Positions 56,290-64,000 of a stretch of DNA of 64,000 nt are shown piece by piece. The stretch's first letter is position 1. Each line of letters opens with the position of its first letter. Where the stretch lies: assembly GCA_016708925.1 (NCBI GenBank), contig JADJET010000001.1:277501-341500 (forward strand). The letters are read 5' to 3'. Origin of the DNA: Gammaproteobacteria bacterium (GTDB lineage: Bacteria; Pseudomonadota; Gammaproteobacteria; Pseudomonadales; Porticoccaceae). The position numbers were made by a program, and so were the translations under genes. Under the pieces are notes generated by a model. It searched no databases. It saw only the letters and a list, made by a program, of their open reading frames with translations, and had not been told where the DNA came from.

Positions 56290-56661
56290 TCAGCCTCTCC
56301 AGAGAATATCGACAGCCCAGATGACATAGGCCAGCAGCGCACCGACCATGCCCACTTGGAGCAGCACCCGGAGCGCAGTCGCGCGGCCGCCCATCAGACG
56401 CACCGTCACATAGTCGGTAAGCACGGCCCAGAGTCCGATCCAGGCGTGCGCAGCCATTGCCAGCACGGCCAGCAGACTGAACAGACGCATCGGGAAATAC
56501 TGGTGCAGCCCGGCCCATTGCGCATAGGTCAGATCGGGATGAGACAAAAGATAGCCAATCAGCCACAGCGTGTAGAGCGCGATGACAACCGCACTGACGC
56601 GCTGAATCAGCCAGTCGGACAGGCCGCTGCGGCCCAGGTTGGTGACGGGCTTTACTGCCAT
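56290..56661 (-). CDS. sdhD: Succinate dehydrogenase membrane anchor subunit
   Basis: This 123-aa protein has three membrane helices. It contains SDWLIQRVSAVVIALYTLW near the N-terminus and the haem-ligand-type His in MAAHAWIGLWAVLTDYV. It overlaps the end of sdhC by 10 bases, which fixes the start at ATG 56661. Confidence 0.93.
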   Translation of the reverse strand: MAVKPVTNLGRSGLSDWLIQRVSAVVIALYTLWLIGYLLSHPDLTYAQWAGLHQYFPMRLFSLLAVLAMAAHAWIGLWAVLTDYVTVRLMGGRATALRVLLQVGMVGALLAYVIWAVDILWRG

Positions 56662-57029
56662 ATCCAGACTCCCGCGAGTGCGATCAGAATCGCAGTGACA
56701 ATGAGGACCAGACGTGCGCCGAGCACGCCGCCCTTGAGTGTCTCGCCGACACCCAGGTCCATGATGAGATGCCGGATACCGGCCACCAGGTGATACGCCA
56801 CCGCGGACAACATGGCCCACAGCACCAATTTGCACCAGCCGCTGGCCAGGATGGCCTTGAGACCGTCGAAGCTCGCCTCGGAACGCAGGCTTTGATCGAG
56901 CATCCAGAGCATCAAGCCCGCGACGCCGAACAAGGCCACGCCGGAAACCCTGTGCAATATGGAAACGTAGGCCGTTATCGGAAGCTGGATGGTGCGAATA
57001 TCGAGATTTACGGGTCTTTTATCGTTCAC
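56652..57029 (-). CDS. sdhC: Succinate dehydrogenase cytochrome b556 subunit
   Basis: This 125-aa protein has three membrane helices. RPVNLDIRTIQLPITAYVSI and SILHRVSGVALF are the SdhC quinone-site signature, and HLVAGIRHLIMDLG carries the haem His. It is the first gene of sdhCDAB-sucAB-lpd-sucCD. No strong Shine-Dalgarno is visible. Confidence 0.94.
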   Translation of the reverse strand: MNDKRPVNLDIRTIQLPITAYVSILHRVSGVALFGVAGLMLWMLDQSLRSEASFDGLKAILASGWCKLVLWAMLSAVAYHLVAGIRHLIMDLGVGETLKGGVLGARLVLIVTAILIALAGVWIWQ

Positions 57030-57406
57030 GACGGCATGGCCTTCAGGAGATGAAAGGGCGGCAACCCGAAAACGGGCGCACTACGTTACCGGGCACTACG
57101 TAACTGGGCAAAACGTCACCGGGTAAAACTTTAACCAAGTGCACACGCGGGGCACGGATGTCGCTGGACGCGAAACATTGAACACGCCGTAGGGACGTCG
57201 GGCTCAGCAGGTCACTGAACAGGCCGTGCCACAGGGCACAGCCGACAGTGGCACAACAGCAACGACCGCAAGGCCGTCGGCGGCGCTGGATTATAGGAAT
57301 AACCACCGGCCAATACAACGCGGCCCGGGCGTTCGCGATCCAGAAACTCTGGCGCCACGGAGCGGACCATTGGCGCTCCGCGAAATACGCCCACTGGACA
57401 CTTCCG
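57030..57406. other. Control region upstream of the sdh operon
   Basis: This 377-bp gap separates sdhC from the START-domain gene; both are on minus. The TCA-operon promoter must lie here, but no good -35/-10 pair was recognised. It contains the 15-bp tandem repeats at 57081-57125. The short frames in it look like noncoding shadows. Confidence 0.5.
57081..57125. repeat. Three 15-bp tandem repeats upstream of sdhC
   Basis: CTACGTTACCGGGCA (57081-57095), CTACGTAACTGGGCA (57096-57110) and AAACGTCACCGGGTA (57111-57125) are head-to-tail, with a fourth, degenerate unit possibly at 57126-57140. They lie 52-96 bp before the sdhC start, a position that suits regulator sites. Confidence 0.7.
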
Positions 57407-58099
57407 TCAGGGGATATCGCCCGGCATCCGTAGATACGCGCGCAGATCGCGCAACAGCGGATCCCGAGCAAACAAGGCATCCGGATTGGCGTATTTCGGT
57501 AGCGCGAGTTGCCTGCGCAGGCCTTTGAGTGTCTCGCGCGGCATCATCACCACGGCGGCGTTGGCCAACCACCGCGGGATACTGCCGCCCGGGTCGGCAC
57601 TACCGATCACTTCGATACGGGTTGCAGTGGGCGATAGCGGCGTCAATTCCCAGCCGGATTGCAGGATCGGCATCCGCACCCGGCCGGCAACCGGAGGTAT
57701 CTTCCGCGATGTCGCCAGCAGCATCATGCGAGTGGCCAGTGTATCCGATTCCTGGCTGACCTCCGCGCGCGCAACCGCGTCCCGATCCCTTACCGGCCAG
57801 GCACCGTCAATCACAAGGTAAATGGAGACGTCGGCCAGCGAAGTTCCTTCGAGCACGCGCGCCTCCCGCATGTGCAGGAACCATTGCGCATAAGCCGGAA
57901 AATCCGTGAGGACCGCCACCACCGCGTCCAGCGGTTTGTCGACATCCATACGGCCACGAAAATCCTTCAGCGGTGCCCCGGGGAGCCGCCGCGTCCACAC
58001 GGCAATGCCATCGCGCTCGCTGACCGACGTCCACTCCGCCGCCGTCGCCAGCACCGAACAGCACGACAACCACAGCGCAAGCAACAGGCGAACGATCAT
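57407..58099 (-). CDS. START-domain secreted protein
   Basis: This 230-aa protein has an N-terminal signal peptide (MIVRLLLALWLSCCSVLATA) followed by a START/SRPBCC-type lipid-binding fold (ERDGIAVWTRRLPGAPLKDF; AVLTDFPAYAQWFLHM). Such proteins bind hydrophobic ligands in the periplasm; the ligand is unknown. ATG 58099 has GGAG 8 bases upstream and begins the signal peptide. It is divergent from gltA. Confidence 0.8.
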   Translation of the reverse strand: MIVRLLLALWLSCCSVLATAAEWTSVSERDGIAVWTRRLPGAPLKDFRGRMDVDKPLDAVVAVLTDFPAYAQWFLHMREARVLEGTSLADVSIYLVIDGAWPVRDRDAVARAEVSQESDTLATRMMLLATSRKIPPVAGRVRMPILQSGWELTPLSPTATRIEVIGSADPGGSIPRWLANAAVVMMPRETLKGLRRQLALPKYANPDALFARDPLLRDLRAYLRMPGDIP

Positions 58100-58255
58100 G
58101 GCTGCGCTCCGATTGACCGCATCCAGCAGAGCCGGACGACATATCCGGGGAAAGTCGCGACAGCCATGATCGCACCATTTGCGAACACAGCGGAGCGCTT
58201 CCGTGAACACGACGGAGCGCGTCGCGTCGGACATCGGTCTTTGGCGGCATCCAAA

Positions 58256-58285
58256 TTGACAACGGCGCAACTCCGGCGGTAGTCT
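58256..58285 (+). promoter_or_regulatory. Candidate gltA promoter
   Basis: A perfect TTGACA (58256-58261) is followed after 18 bp by TAGTCT (58280-58285), which keeps the most conserved -10 bases. Transcription would start about 75 bases before the gltA ATG. Confidence 0.45.
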
Positions 58286-58328
58286 CCATTCCCGCCCCCG
58301 GGACCCCTCCGGCCACACCCTGCCGCTT

Positions 58329-58353
58329 CGGCTGTTCAATCCGGCTGTTCAAT
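58329..58353. repeat. Direct repeat in the gltA leader
   Basis: CGGCTGTTCAAT occurs twice with 13-bp periodicity (58329-58340 and 58342-58353), ending right before the gltA Shine-Dalgarno GGAG. Confidence 0.6.
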
Positions 58354-58366
58354 GGAGACGAAGTAA

Positions 58367-59656
58367 ATGACCGAGAAAAAAGCCCTGCTCACTGTTCCGG
58401 GGCGGGAGCCCATCGAATTGCCGATCCGATCAGGCACGCTGGGACAGGATGTCATCGACGTCGGCGGCTTGGGCAGTTTCGATTACTTCACCTTCGATCC
58501 CGGCTTCACGTCGACGGCATCCTGCGAATCCAAAATCACTTATATCGACGGCGACCAGGGCATCCTTCTGCACCGGGGTTACCCGATCGAAGAACTCGCC
58601 GAAAATTCCGACTACCTCGAAACCTGTTATCTGTTGCTCAACGGCGACCTGCCCAACGCGATGCAGAAAAAGGAATTCGAAAACATCATCACCACACACA
58701 CCATGGTGAACCGCTCCATCGAACAATTCATGTCCGGGTTCCGCTATGACGCGCACCCCATGGCGATGATGTGCGGCGCGGTCGGGGCGATGTCGTCGTT
58801 TTATCACGACTCCCTCGACATCACCGACCCCCATCACCGCATGATCACCGCGCATCGCCTGATCGCCAAGATGCCGACACTGGCAGCGATGTGCTACAAG
58901 CACTACGCCGGACAGCCCTACATGTACCCGCGCAATAATCTCGGTTACGCCGAAAACTTCCTCAACATGATGTTCGGCACGCCCTGCGAAACCCGCGATG
59001 TCAACCCGGTGCTAGCCAAGGCCATGGACCTGCTGTTCCTGCTGCACGCCGATCACGAGCAGAACGCCTCGACCTCGACGGTACGCCTCGCCGGCTCGTC
59101 CGGCGCCAATCCGTTTTCGTGCATCGCGGCCGGCATCGCGGCGCTGTGGGGGCCATCGCACGGCGGCGCCAACCAGGCGGTGCTGGAAATGCTGAATGAA
59201 ATCGGCGACGTGAAAAACATCGACAGTTTCGTCAAACGCGCCAAGGACAAGAACGATCCGTTCCGCCTGATGGGCTTTGGCCACCGCGTCTACAAAAACT
59301 TCGACCCGCGCGCCAAGGTCATGAAGCAGGCCTGCGACAGCGTGCTGGCGGAGCTCGGGATCGACAACGATCCACTGCTGAAAATCGCCAAGAGACTCGA
59401 ACAGATTGCGCTGGAAGACGATTATTTCGTCAGCAAGAAGTTGTACCCCAATGTCGATTTCTACTCCGGCATCATCATGAAGGCGATCGGCATTCCGACC
59501 GAGATGTTCACGGTGATTTTCGCCACCGGCCGCACGGTGGGCTGGATCGCGCACTGGAGCGAAATGATCAGCAACAGCTACAAGATCGGCCGGCCGCGCC
59601 AGCTCTATACCGGCGAACAACGCCGCAGCATCGTCCCGATAAAGAAACGCAAATAG
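58367..59656 (+). CDS. gltA: Citrate synthase, type I
   Basis: This 429-aa enzyme condenses oxaloacetate and acetyl-CoA. ILLHRGYPIEELAENSDYLE, LLHADHEQNASTSTVRLAGS (catalytic His) and GFGHRVYKNFDPRAK are intact, with catalytic Asp near DFYSGII. Length is that of the hexameric, NADH-sensitive gammaproteobacterial type. GGAG lies 9 bases before the ATG. It ends in TAG. Confidence 0.97.
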   Translation: MTEKKALLTVPGREPIELPIRSGTLGQDVIDVGGLGSFDYFTFDPGFTSTASCESKITYIDGDQGILLHRGYPIEELAENSDYLETCYLLLNGDLPNAMQKKEFENIITTHTMVNRSIEQFMSGFRYDAHPMAMMCGAVGAMSSFYHDSLDITDPHHRMITAHRLIAKMPTLAAMCYKHYAGQPYMYPRNNLGYAENFLNMMFGTPCETRDVNPVLAKAMDLLFLLHADHEQNASTSTVRLAGSSGANPFSCIAAGIAALWGPSHGGANQAVLEMLNEIGDVKNIDSFVKRAKDKNDPFRLMGFGHRVYKNFDPRAKVMKQACDSVLAELGIDNDPLLKIAKRLEQIALEDDYFVSKKLYPNVDFYSGIIMKAIGIPTEMFTVIFATGRTVGWIAHWSEMISNSYKIGRPRQLYTGEQRRSIVPIKKRK

Positions 59657-59673
59657 GTCCGGACCGGCGCCCC

Positions 59674-62600
59674 TCAGCCGGAAGCGCCGGGGGCTGGAGC
59701 CGGGGGGCGACTGCGCAGCAGTTCCAGAACCTGGGGATCGAGACTGCGCAGGTGCAGATCCCGCTGGGCAAACGCGATCGCCACCCCATGCGCGCGAAAC
59801 GCGGCGTCGATGGCGACGTGCAGCTCATGCGTGACCGGCAGCAGCTCCGTCAACCCGCCCACGAACACCCGCATCTCGAAACTGAGACTGCTGTCTCCAA
59901 ACCCCAGAAACCAGACCTGCGGCGGCGGGTCCTTGAGTGCACGGGGATTGGCTTCAGCAATCTCCAACAGCAGTCGGCGCACCAGTTCGGTATCCGAGCC
60001 GTAGGCAACGCCGACCGGCACTACCACCCGCAGCACCGGATCGTTCAGCGTCCAGTTCACCAGTTGGTCGGTAATGAACGTCTTGTTGGGCACGATCAAT
60101 TCCTTACGATCCCAGTCCGTGATGGTCGTCGCCCGAATCTGAATCCGGGTCACCGTGCCACTCACGGAACCGACCGTAACGGTGTCCCCGATCCGAAACG
60201 GGCGCTCGAACAAAATGATCAGCCCGGACACTAAATTCGCCACCACCTCCTGCAAACCAAAGCCCAGCCCCACGCCCAGCGCCGCAACCAACCATTGCAG
60301 GCGGCTCCACTCCAGACCCAGAATATTGACAACCAACAGTGTGCCGACCACGACAATCAGATAGCGGCTGACCGTGTTGGCCGCGTAGCGCGCGCCGTGA
60401 TCGACTTCGAGACGTTGCAATACCACGACTTCCAGCAGCCCCGGCAGATTGCGTGCAGCAAGATAAGTGACAACACTCACCAGCAGCGCCAGCCCGACCC
60501 CCGCCGCGGTCACCGAGGCGACTGCCTGGGAGCCGCCCGCTCCGGACAGGTACTGCCACAACACTACGTCCTGCAGCGCGCCGAGCGCCGGCAGCATGTC
60601 CGACCAGATCCACCAGAAACCCGCGCCCAGCGTCAGCACCAGTGCGATGCGCAGCAGGGCTCGCACCTGGGCGTTGACGGTGCCCAGATCAACATTGTGC
60701 GCGGCGGGGATTTCGATCGTCACCTCGCCCTGAACCTCCTGCTGCTCACCCAGCTTGCGCGCCACGGCCTCCATTTCGGCATCGCGTCGGGCCAGCGCCT
60801 GCTGCCGTGCCAGGCGCGATTCGGCGATCCCGAGCCAGCGCAACAACAGCTGCAAGCCCAGCACAGTGAGTGCGATCAGGACGACGGTCGCGCAGAGTCG
60901 GTTCAGCAATTGCTGTGCGGTGTAGTAATAGCCTGCGAGGGAGAGCACTCCCAACGCCGCAGGAAACAGCGCCGCTCCGCTGAACCACAGCTTGCGCAAA
61001 TTCCATTGCCAGCCGTGGCGACGGGCGCCAATGAAATAAGCCGCGAGTGCCCCGCGCTCCGGATGCAGTCCGCGCCAGACGAAAACGGCCAAGGCAACGG
61101 CATTCCCCACAAAGGCCGCGCGCCCCAGCGTATCCAGATACAGCCCCAGCGCGTTGGTTGTTTCCACGAGCAGCGCGGTTGCCACCGACACGGGCAGCAA
61201 CCACCGCAGCGGTCTGGTCAGGGCCCTGCGTGCGTCCGCGCGCCAGCGCAGATGCTGATCCAGCACGCCGCCATTGCGGCACATTACCCGCGCAACCTCC
61301 AGCGCCAACGCCACCCACGCGGCCGATTGCAGACCGCTGCCCAGTGCTCCCGCAAAAGAGCCATCGCTCCCGCCGGCACTCAGGATCGCGCCAGCAATTG
61401 CGAGTAGCAACGGCAATGGCAGCGCCAGCACCAGGGTGATCAGCAGCGCCTCCAGCGTGGCCGAGAAACGGTCCCGGCCGATGTCGCCGATCGCCTCGGC
61501 ACGCCCGGCCAGGCGCCCGCGCATGCGCTTGCGGTAGTAGACGATCAGGCCCAGGGCGAACAACCCCGACACCGTGACCGCGGGAATTTCCGCACACCCG
61601 CGGACAAAGGCCGTGCCCAGCTCGGTCCAGTGCGCGGGGCTGACCAGGCTCAAGGCATCCCCCCCGGCGACGAGCGGCCAGCTCCAGGTGGGCGGTTGCG
61701 TATCCGCAATCCACACCAGATTGCGTTCCAGCAGCGTCGCGTAATCCGTTACCAGATTCGACAGCTCTCCCTGGAGCTGATCGACCGTGCCCAGCTCGGC
61801 TATGTAAGTCGTATAGGTTCTGTCGAAGCGCTCCCGCAGCGCGTTACCGCGGCCAAGCTGTTCGCGCAGCCCGGGGCGCACTGCATCCTGTTCCGCCGCT
61901 GGCAGCGCGCCGATCAATGCCGCCATGCGCTGTTCCGGGTTTTCACGCTCTTTGAGCTGCGTTCGCAGCTCCAGTTGCGCAAACCGGGCGAGCGCTATGG
62001 CTTCGCCGCGCTGGCGCAAATCCTCCCGGTGTTGCAGCAGGTTGGGCAACTGCAAACGCTGGCGGTGCAACACTTGCCCTAGCCTGCCTCCCAGCTGGGC
62101 GATCTCGAGCTGGTCGGCAGCCGTGCGCCGCAGTTCGGTGATTTCATCAATGCGCTGGCGCAGCTGCTGCTGCTCCTCGACGGCGCCATCGAGCTGGTCG
62201 ATGACGACCGCCAGCCGGTTCGCGAGTTCGGCGTTGGCGCGGGCTTCAGCGGCGATCACGGTGGGCTGCTCAGCGGCTTCGGCAATGAACTGTTGCGCCA
62301 TCTCCCGAACCCGCTCCGCGATGGCATGACGCTGCCCGCTCAGCAGCCCCTGCAATTGCGCCACCCGATCGGACGCCCGCTCCACCTCGACGTCGGCGAG
62401 TTTCCGGCGCGCAGCCACGAGGCTCGCGCGTGCGTCCAACGTCTGCAACGCGACGTCCAATGCCTCGCTTTCGGCATCGCGCGCCGCTATTTCCGCGCGC
62501 AGCGCGATTTCCTGCGCCTGCCCGATCACCACCGGTTGCTGTGTCTTGGCCAAATTCGCGAGCTGCTCGGCTGCACTTTGACGCGCCGCCCGCACCTGGG

Positions 62601-63093
62601 CGATCGCGTCGCGCAGCGTCAGGGGAGCTCGTCCGATATCCTCCGCTTCGCGGACAACTTCTTCCGCGCTGGCCCGCGCAGCGTTGAGGTCCGTCTGTGC
62701 TTGCGCAAACTGCTAGGTGAGCTCTTCGTAGGAAGCACGGCCATTGGGCGACGACACCAGTACCTGACGATCGAGGCGTTGCTCGATTTCGCGTACCCGC
62801 TGCGGGGCGGAAGCCGCTTCCCGCTCCAGTGCGCGCGCGCGATCACGTAGCGGCCCAATTGCCCGCAAATGCTCCAGCGCGACACGATACTGGGTGATGG
62901 CCGCCTCGCGCTGGGCGTCCACCAGGGCTTTATCGCCCTGCACAACCTCAATCCGCGCGAGGATGTCGGATTCGGAAGGCAGTGTCTGTTGACCCGTCGC
63001 GCCCAGGCCGTTCATGCCCCAGACCAGCCACAGCAGTACCCACCAGCGCCACCGGTCGCAGACCGGGTTAAACTCGCGGTGTTGTCTCGGCAT
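59674..63093 (-). pseudogene. MscK-like large mechanosensitive channel, interrupted by an amber codon
   Basis: Read through, the frame encodes 1139 codons, the size of MscK/KefA. It has a signal segment (RWRWWVLLWLVWGMNGLG), a long Gln/Glu/Arg/Ala-rich periplasmic coiled coil, many membrane helices, and a C-terminal MscS domain (ALGVGLGFGLQEVVANLVSG, FERPFRIGDTV). A TAG at 62715-62713 interrupts it at codon 127, between SYEELT and QFAQAQ; CAG to TAG would explain it. ATG 63093 has GAAGGA 6 bases upstream. The fragments are about 126 and 1012 residues, so no channel is expected unless the stop is read through or is an error. It releases ions on osmotic downshock in other species. Confidence 0.85.
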
Positions 63094-63340
63094 ACGGGTT
63101 CCTTCGGTAACAACGGGAGCCACAACAACTCCGCGACACGACGACACAGTTAGCGGCGATCATAGCAGCAGCCTCGATGGGGGACGGGGCGGGACCGGCC
63201 CATCGATAACAATCCGGGCTTTGCTTGCGCCGCGCCATGGGCAACAATGATTCCGGCGCGCGGCGGGAGCACCGGCATCCTGTTCGCGCTCCGCACTCGA
63301 CTACATCAACAACCAGGATCTTCGACAAAGAGGTCGCGTA

Positions 63341-63922
63341 ATGGCTCCGCGCTTACAAAAAAAGACCGATGATCGGGTAGTGTTTCTGCAGCAGTTTCTC
63401 AAAAACCCGCGTCAGGTCGGGTCGGTCATTCCCAGTTCGCGCTATCTGGAGCGCCGCGTCGTGGCGTTGGCCGAAGTGCCCACGGCCCGCACCATCGTCG
63501 AACTGGGCACCGGCACCGGCGGAATCACCCGGGCGATCCTCGAAGCCATGCCACACGATGCCCGCCTGCTCGGCATCGAAATCAACCCGCGTTTTCAGGA
63601 ATTGCTAAACGGCTTTGGCGATAGCCGCCTGATCCCTCATGCGGGCAGCGCGGAGCACTTGCGGGACATCCTCGCGCAACACGGATTGCCGGCACCGGAT
63701 GCCATCATCTCCGGGATTCCATTTTCGACCATGGACCGGGGTCTCGGCACCCGCATCCTCGCCTCCATCGCCGAGGTGCTGGCGCCGGGCGGACGTTTCG
63801 TCGCCTATCAGGTCAGTGGCCAGGTAGCGAAACTGGCGCTACCCGTGCTGGGGGCACCGCGCCGGCAGGTGGAATTCTTGAATATACCGCCGGTACGATT
63901 GTACCGCTGGGACCGCAGATAA
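63341..63922 (+). CDS. PmtA-like SAM-dependent methyltransferase
   Basis: This 193-aa class I methyltransferase has SAM motif I as VELGTGTGGITRAIL, with GIEINP next. The N-terminal QFLKNPRQVGSVIPSSRYL is characteristic of bacterial phospholipid N-methyltransferases of the PmtA/Rhodobacter type, which methylate phosphatidylethanolamine; rRNA methylases share part of the fold. GAGG lies 7 bases before the ATG. It is divergent from the MscK-like gene across a 247-bp gap. Confidence 0.75.
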   Translation: MAPRLQKKTDDRVVFLQQFLKNPRQVGSVIPSSRYLERRVVALAEVPTARTIVELGTGTGGITRAILEAMPHDARLLGIEINPRFQELLNGFGDSRLIPHAGSAEHLRDILAQHGLPAPDAIISGIPFSTMDRGLGTRILASIAEVLAPGGRFVAYQVSGQVAKLALPVLGAPRRQVEFLNIPPVRLYRWDRR

Positions 63923-63945
63923 CCGACGGGGGCACCAACCACCGC

Positions 63946-64000
63946 TCAACCGTCGAGATGACTGTCGAGCGCCGCGTTAAGTTCGCGCTCGATGGTATCG
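63946..64000 (-). CDS. C-terminal end of an unidentified gene
   Basis: The last 17 codons of an open minus-strand frame, ending in TGA at 63948-63946, read DTIERELNAALDSHLDG. The composition looks like a real helical C-terminus, but the rest is outside the window and no family can be named. Confidence 0.3.
   Translation of the reverse strand, partial: DTIERELNAALDSHLDG

Noticed and set aside
25753..63093. Genome-wide recoding of UAG as a sense codon, suggested by two in-frame TAGs
   Set aside because: leuA, gltA, yaeQ and the monooxygenase at 8903-10447 all end in TAG at the expected family length, so TAG works as a stop here.
1..64000. tRNA or rRNA genes, CRISPR arrays, insertion sequences, prophage
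   Set aside because: No cloverleaf, repeat-spacer pattern, transposase or phage gene was recognised; a dedicated scan (tRNAscan, Infernal) could still find a small RNA.

Overview
This 64-kb window is chromosomal DNA of a GC-rich, aerobic, heterotrophic gammaproteobacterium. The evidence is the gene order ilvB-ilvN-ilvC-pssA-leuA, the sdhCDAB-sucAB-lpd-sucCD block with gltA nearby, prfB-lysS with a programmed frameshift, purE-purK, and good Shine-Dalgarno sequences. No rRNA, tRNA, CRISPR array, prophage or insertion-sequence transposase was seen. The genus cannot be fixed from the sequence alone; two Baeyer-Villiger-type monooxygenases and a luciferase-like monooxygenase suggest an environmental degrader.

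Layout. 1-0.85 kb: 3' end of a flavin monooxygenase, a strong terminator and a 66-aa unknown gene. 1.1-8.4 kb (minus): a branched-chain amino-acid and phospholipid block ilvB-ilvN-ilvC-pssA-leuA, followed by a HolD-like gene and rimI; a candidate leucine leader peptide precedes leuA. 8.9-12.6 kb: a second Baeyer-Villiger-type monooxygenase, convergent with a Tat-exported PhoX phosphatase. 12.7-16.0 kb (minus): ung, lysS, prfB. 16.2-19.5 kb (plus): a tightly packed three-gene cassette of an alkaline-phosphatase-superfamily enzyme, a LicC-like nucleotidyltransferase and a small-molecule or protein-kinase-fold kinase; this is the most unusual unit of the window. 19.5-25.5 kb (minus): a frameshifted SPFH gene with nfeD, a large unknown lipoprotein, an LLM monooxygenase, and purE-purK. 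25.7-29.7 kb (plus): cfa interrupted by an amber codon, a pyruvate-kinase-like protein with an unusual N-terminal extension, and an SMP-30 protein. 29.8-45.3 kb: a glycogen and phosphoketolase region (yaeQ, xfp, glgA, glgB on minus; glgC, a frameshifted GH57 gene, malQ on plus; glgP on minus; glk on plus). 45.4-59.7 kb: a MarR regulator, then most of the TCA cycle. 59.7-64 kb: a large MscK-like channel gene interrupted by an amber codon, a PmtA-like methyltransferase, and the tail of one more gene.

How the genes work together. GlgC, GlgA and GlgB make glycogen. GlgP, MalQ and GH57 degrade or remodel it. Glk recaptures glucose, and Xfp can divert sugar phosphates to acetyl phosphate. The TCA genes form two transcription units, gltA and sdhCDAB-sucAB-lpd-sucCD. 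The ilv/leu block makes Val, Ile and Leu precursors.

Two patterns stand out. First, five genes show a lesion that can be located to the base or nearly so: single-base frameshifts in the SPFH and GH57 genes, in-frame TAG codons in cfa and mscK, and a replaced 5' end in yaeQ. They are either sequencing or assembly errors or real decay. Second, short 12-15 bp tandem repeats lie in the upstream regions of glgB/glgC, sdhC, xfp and gltA.
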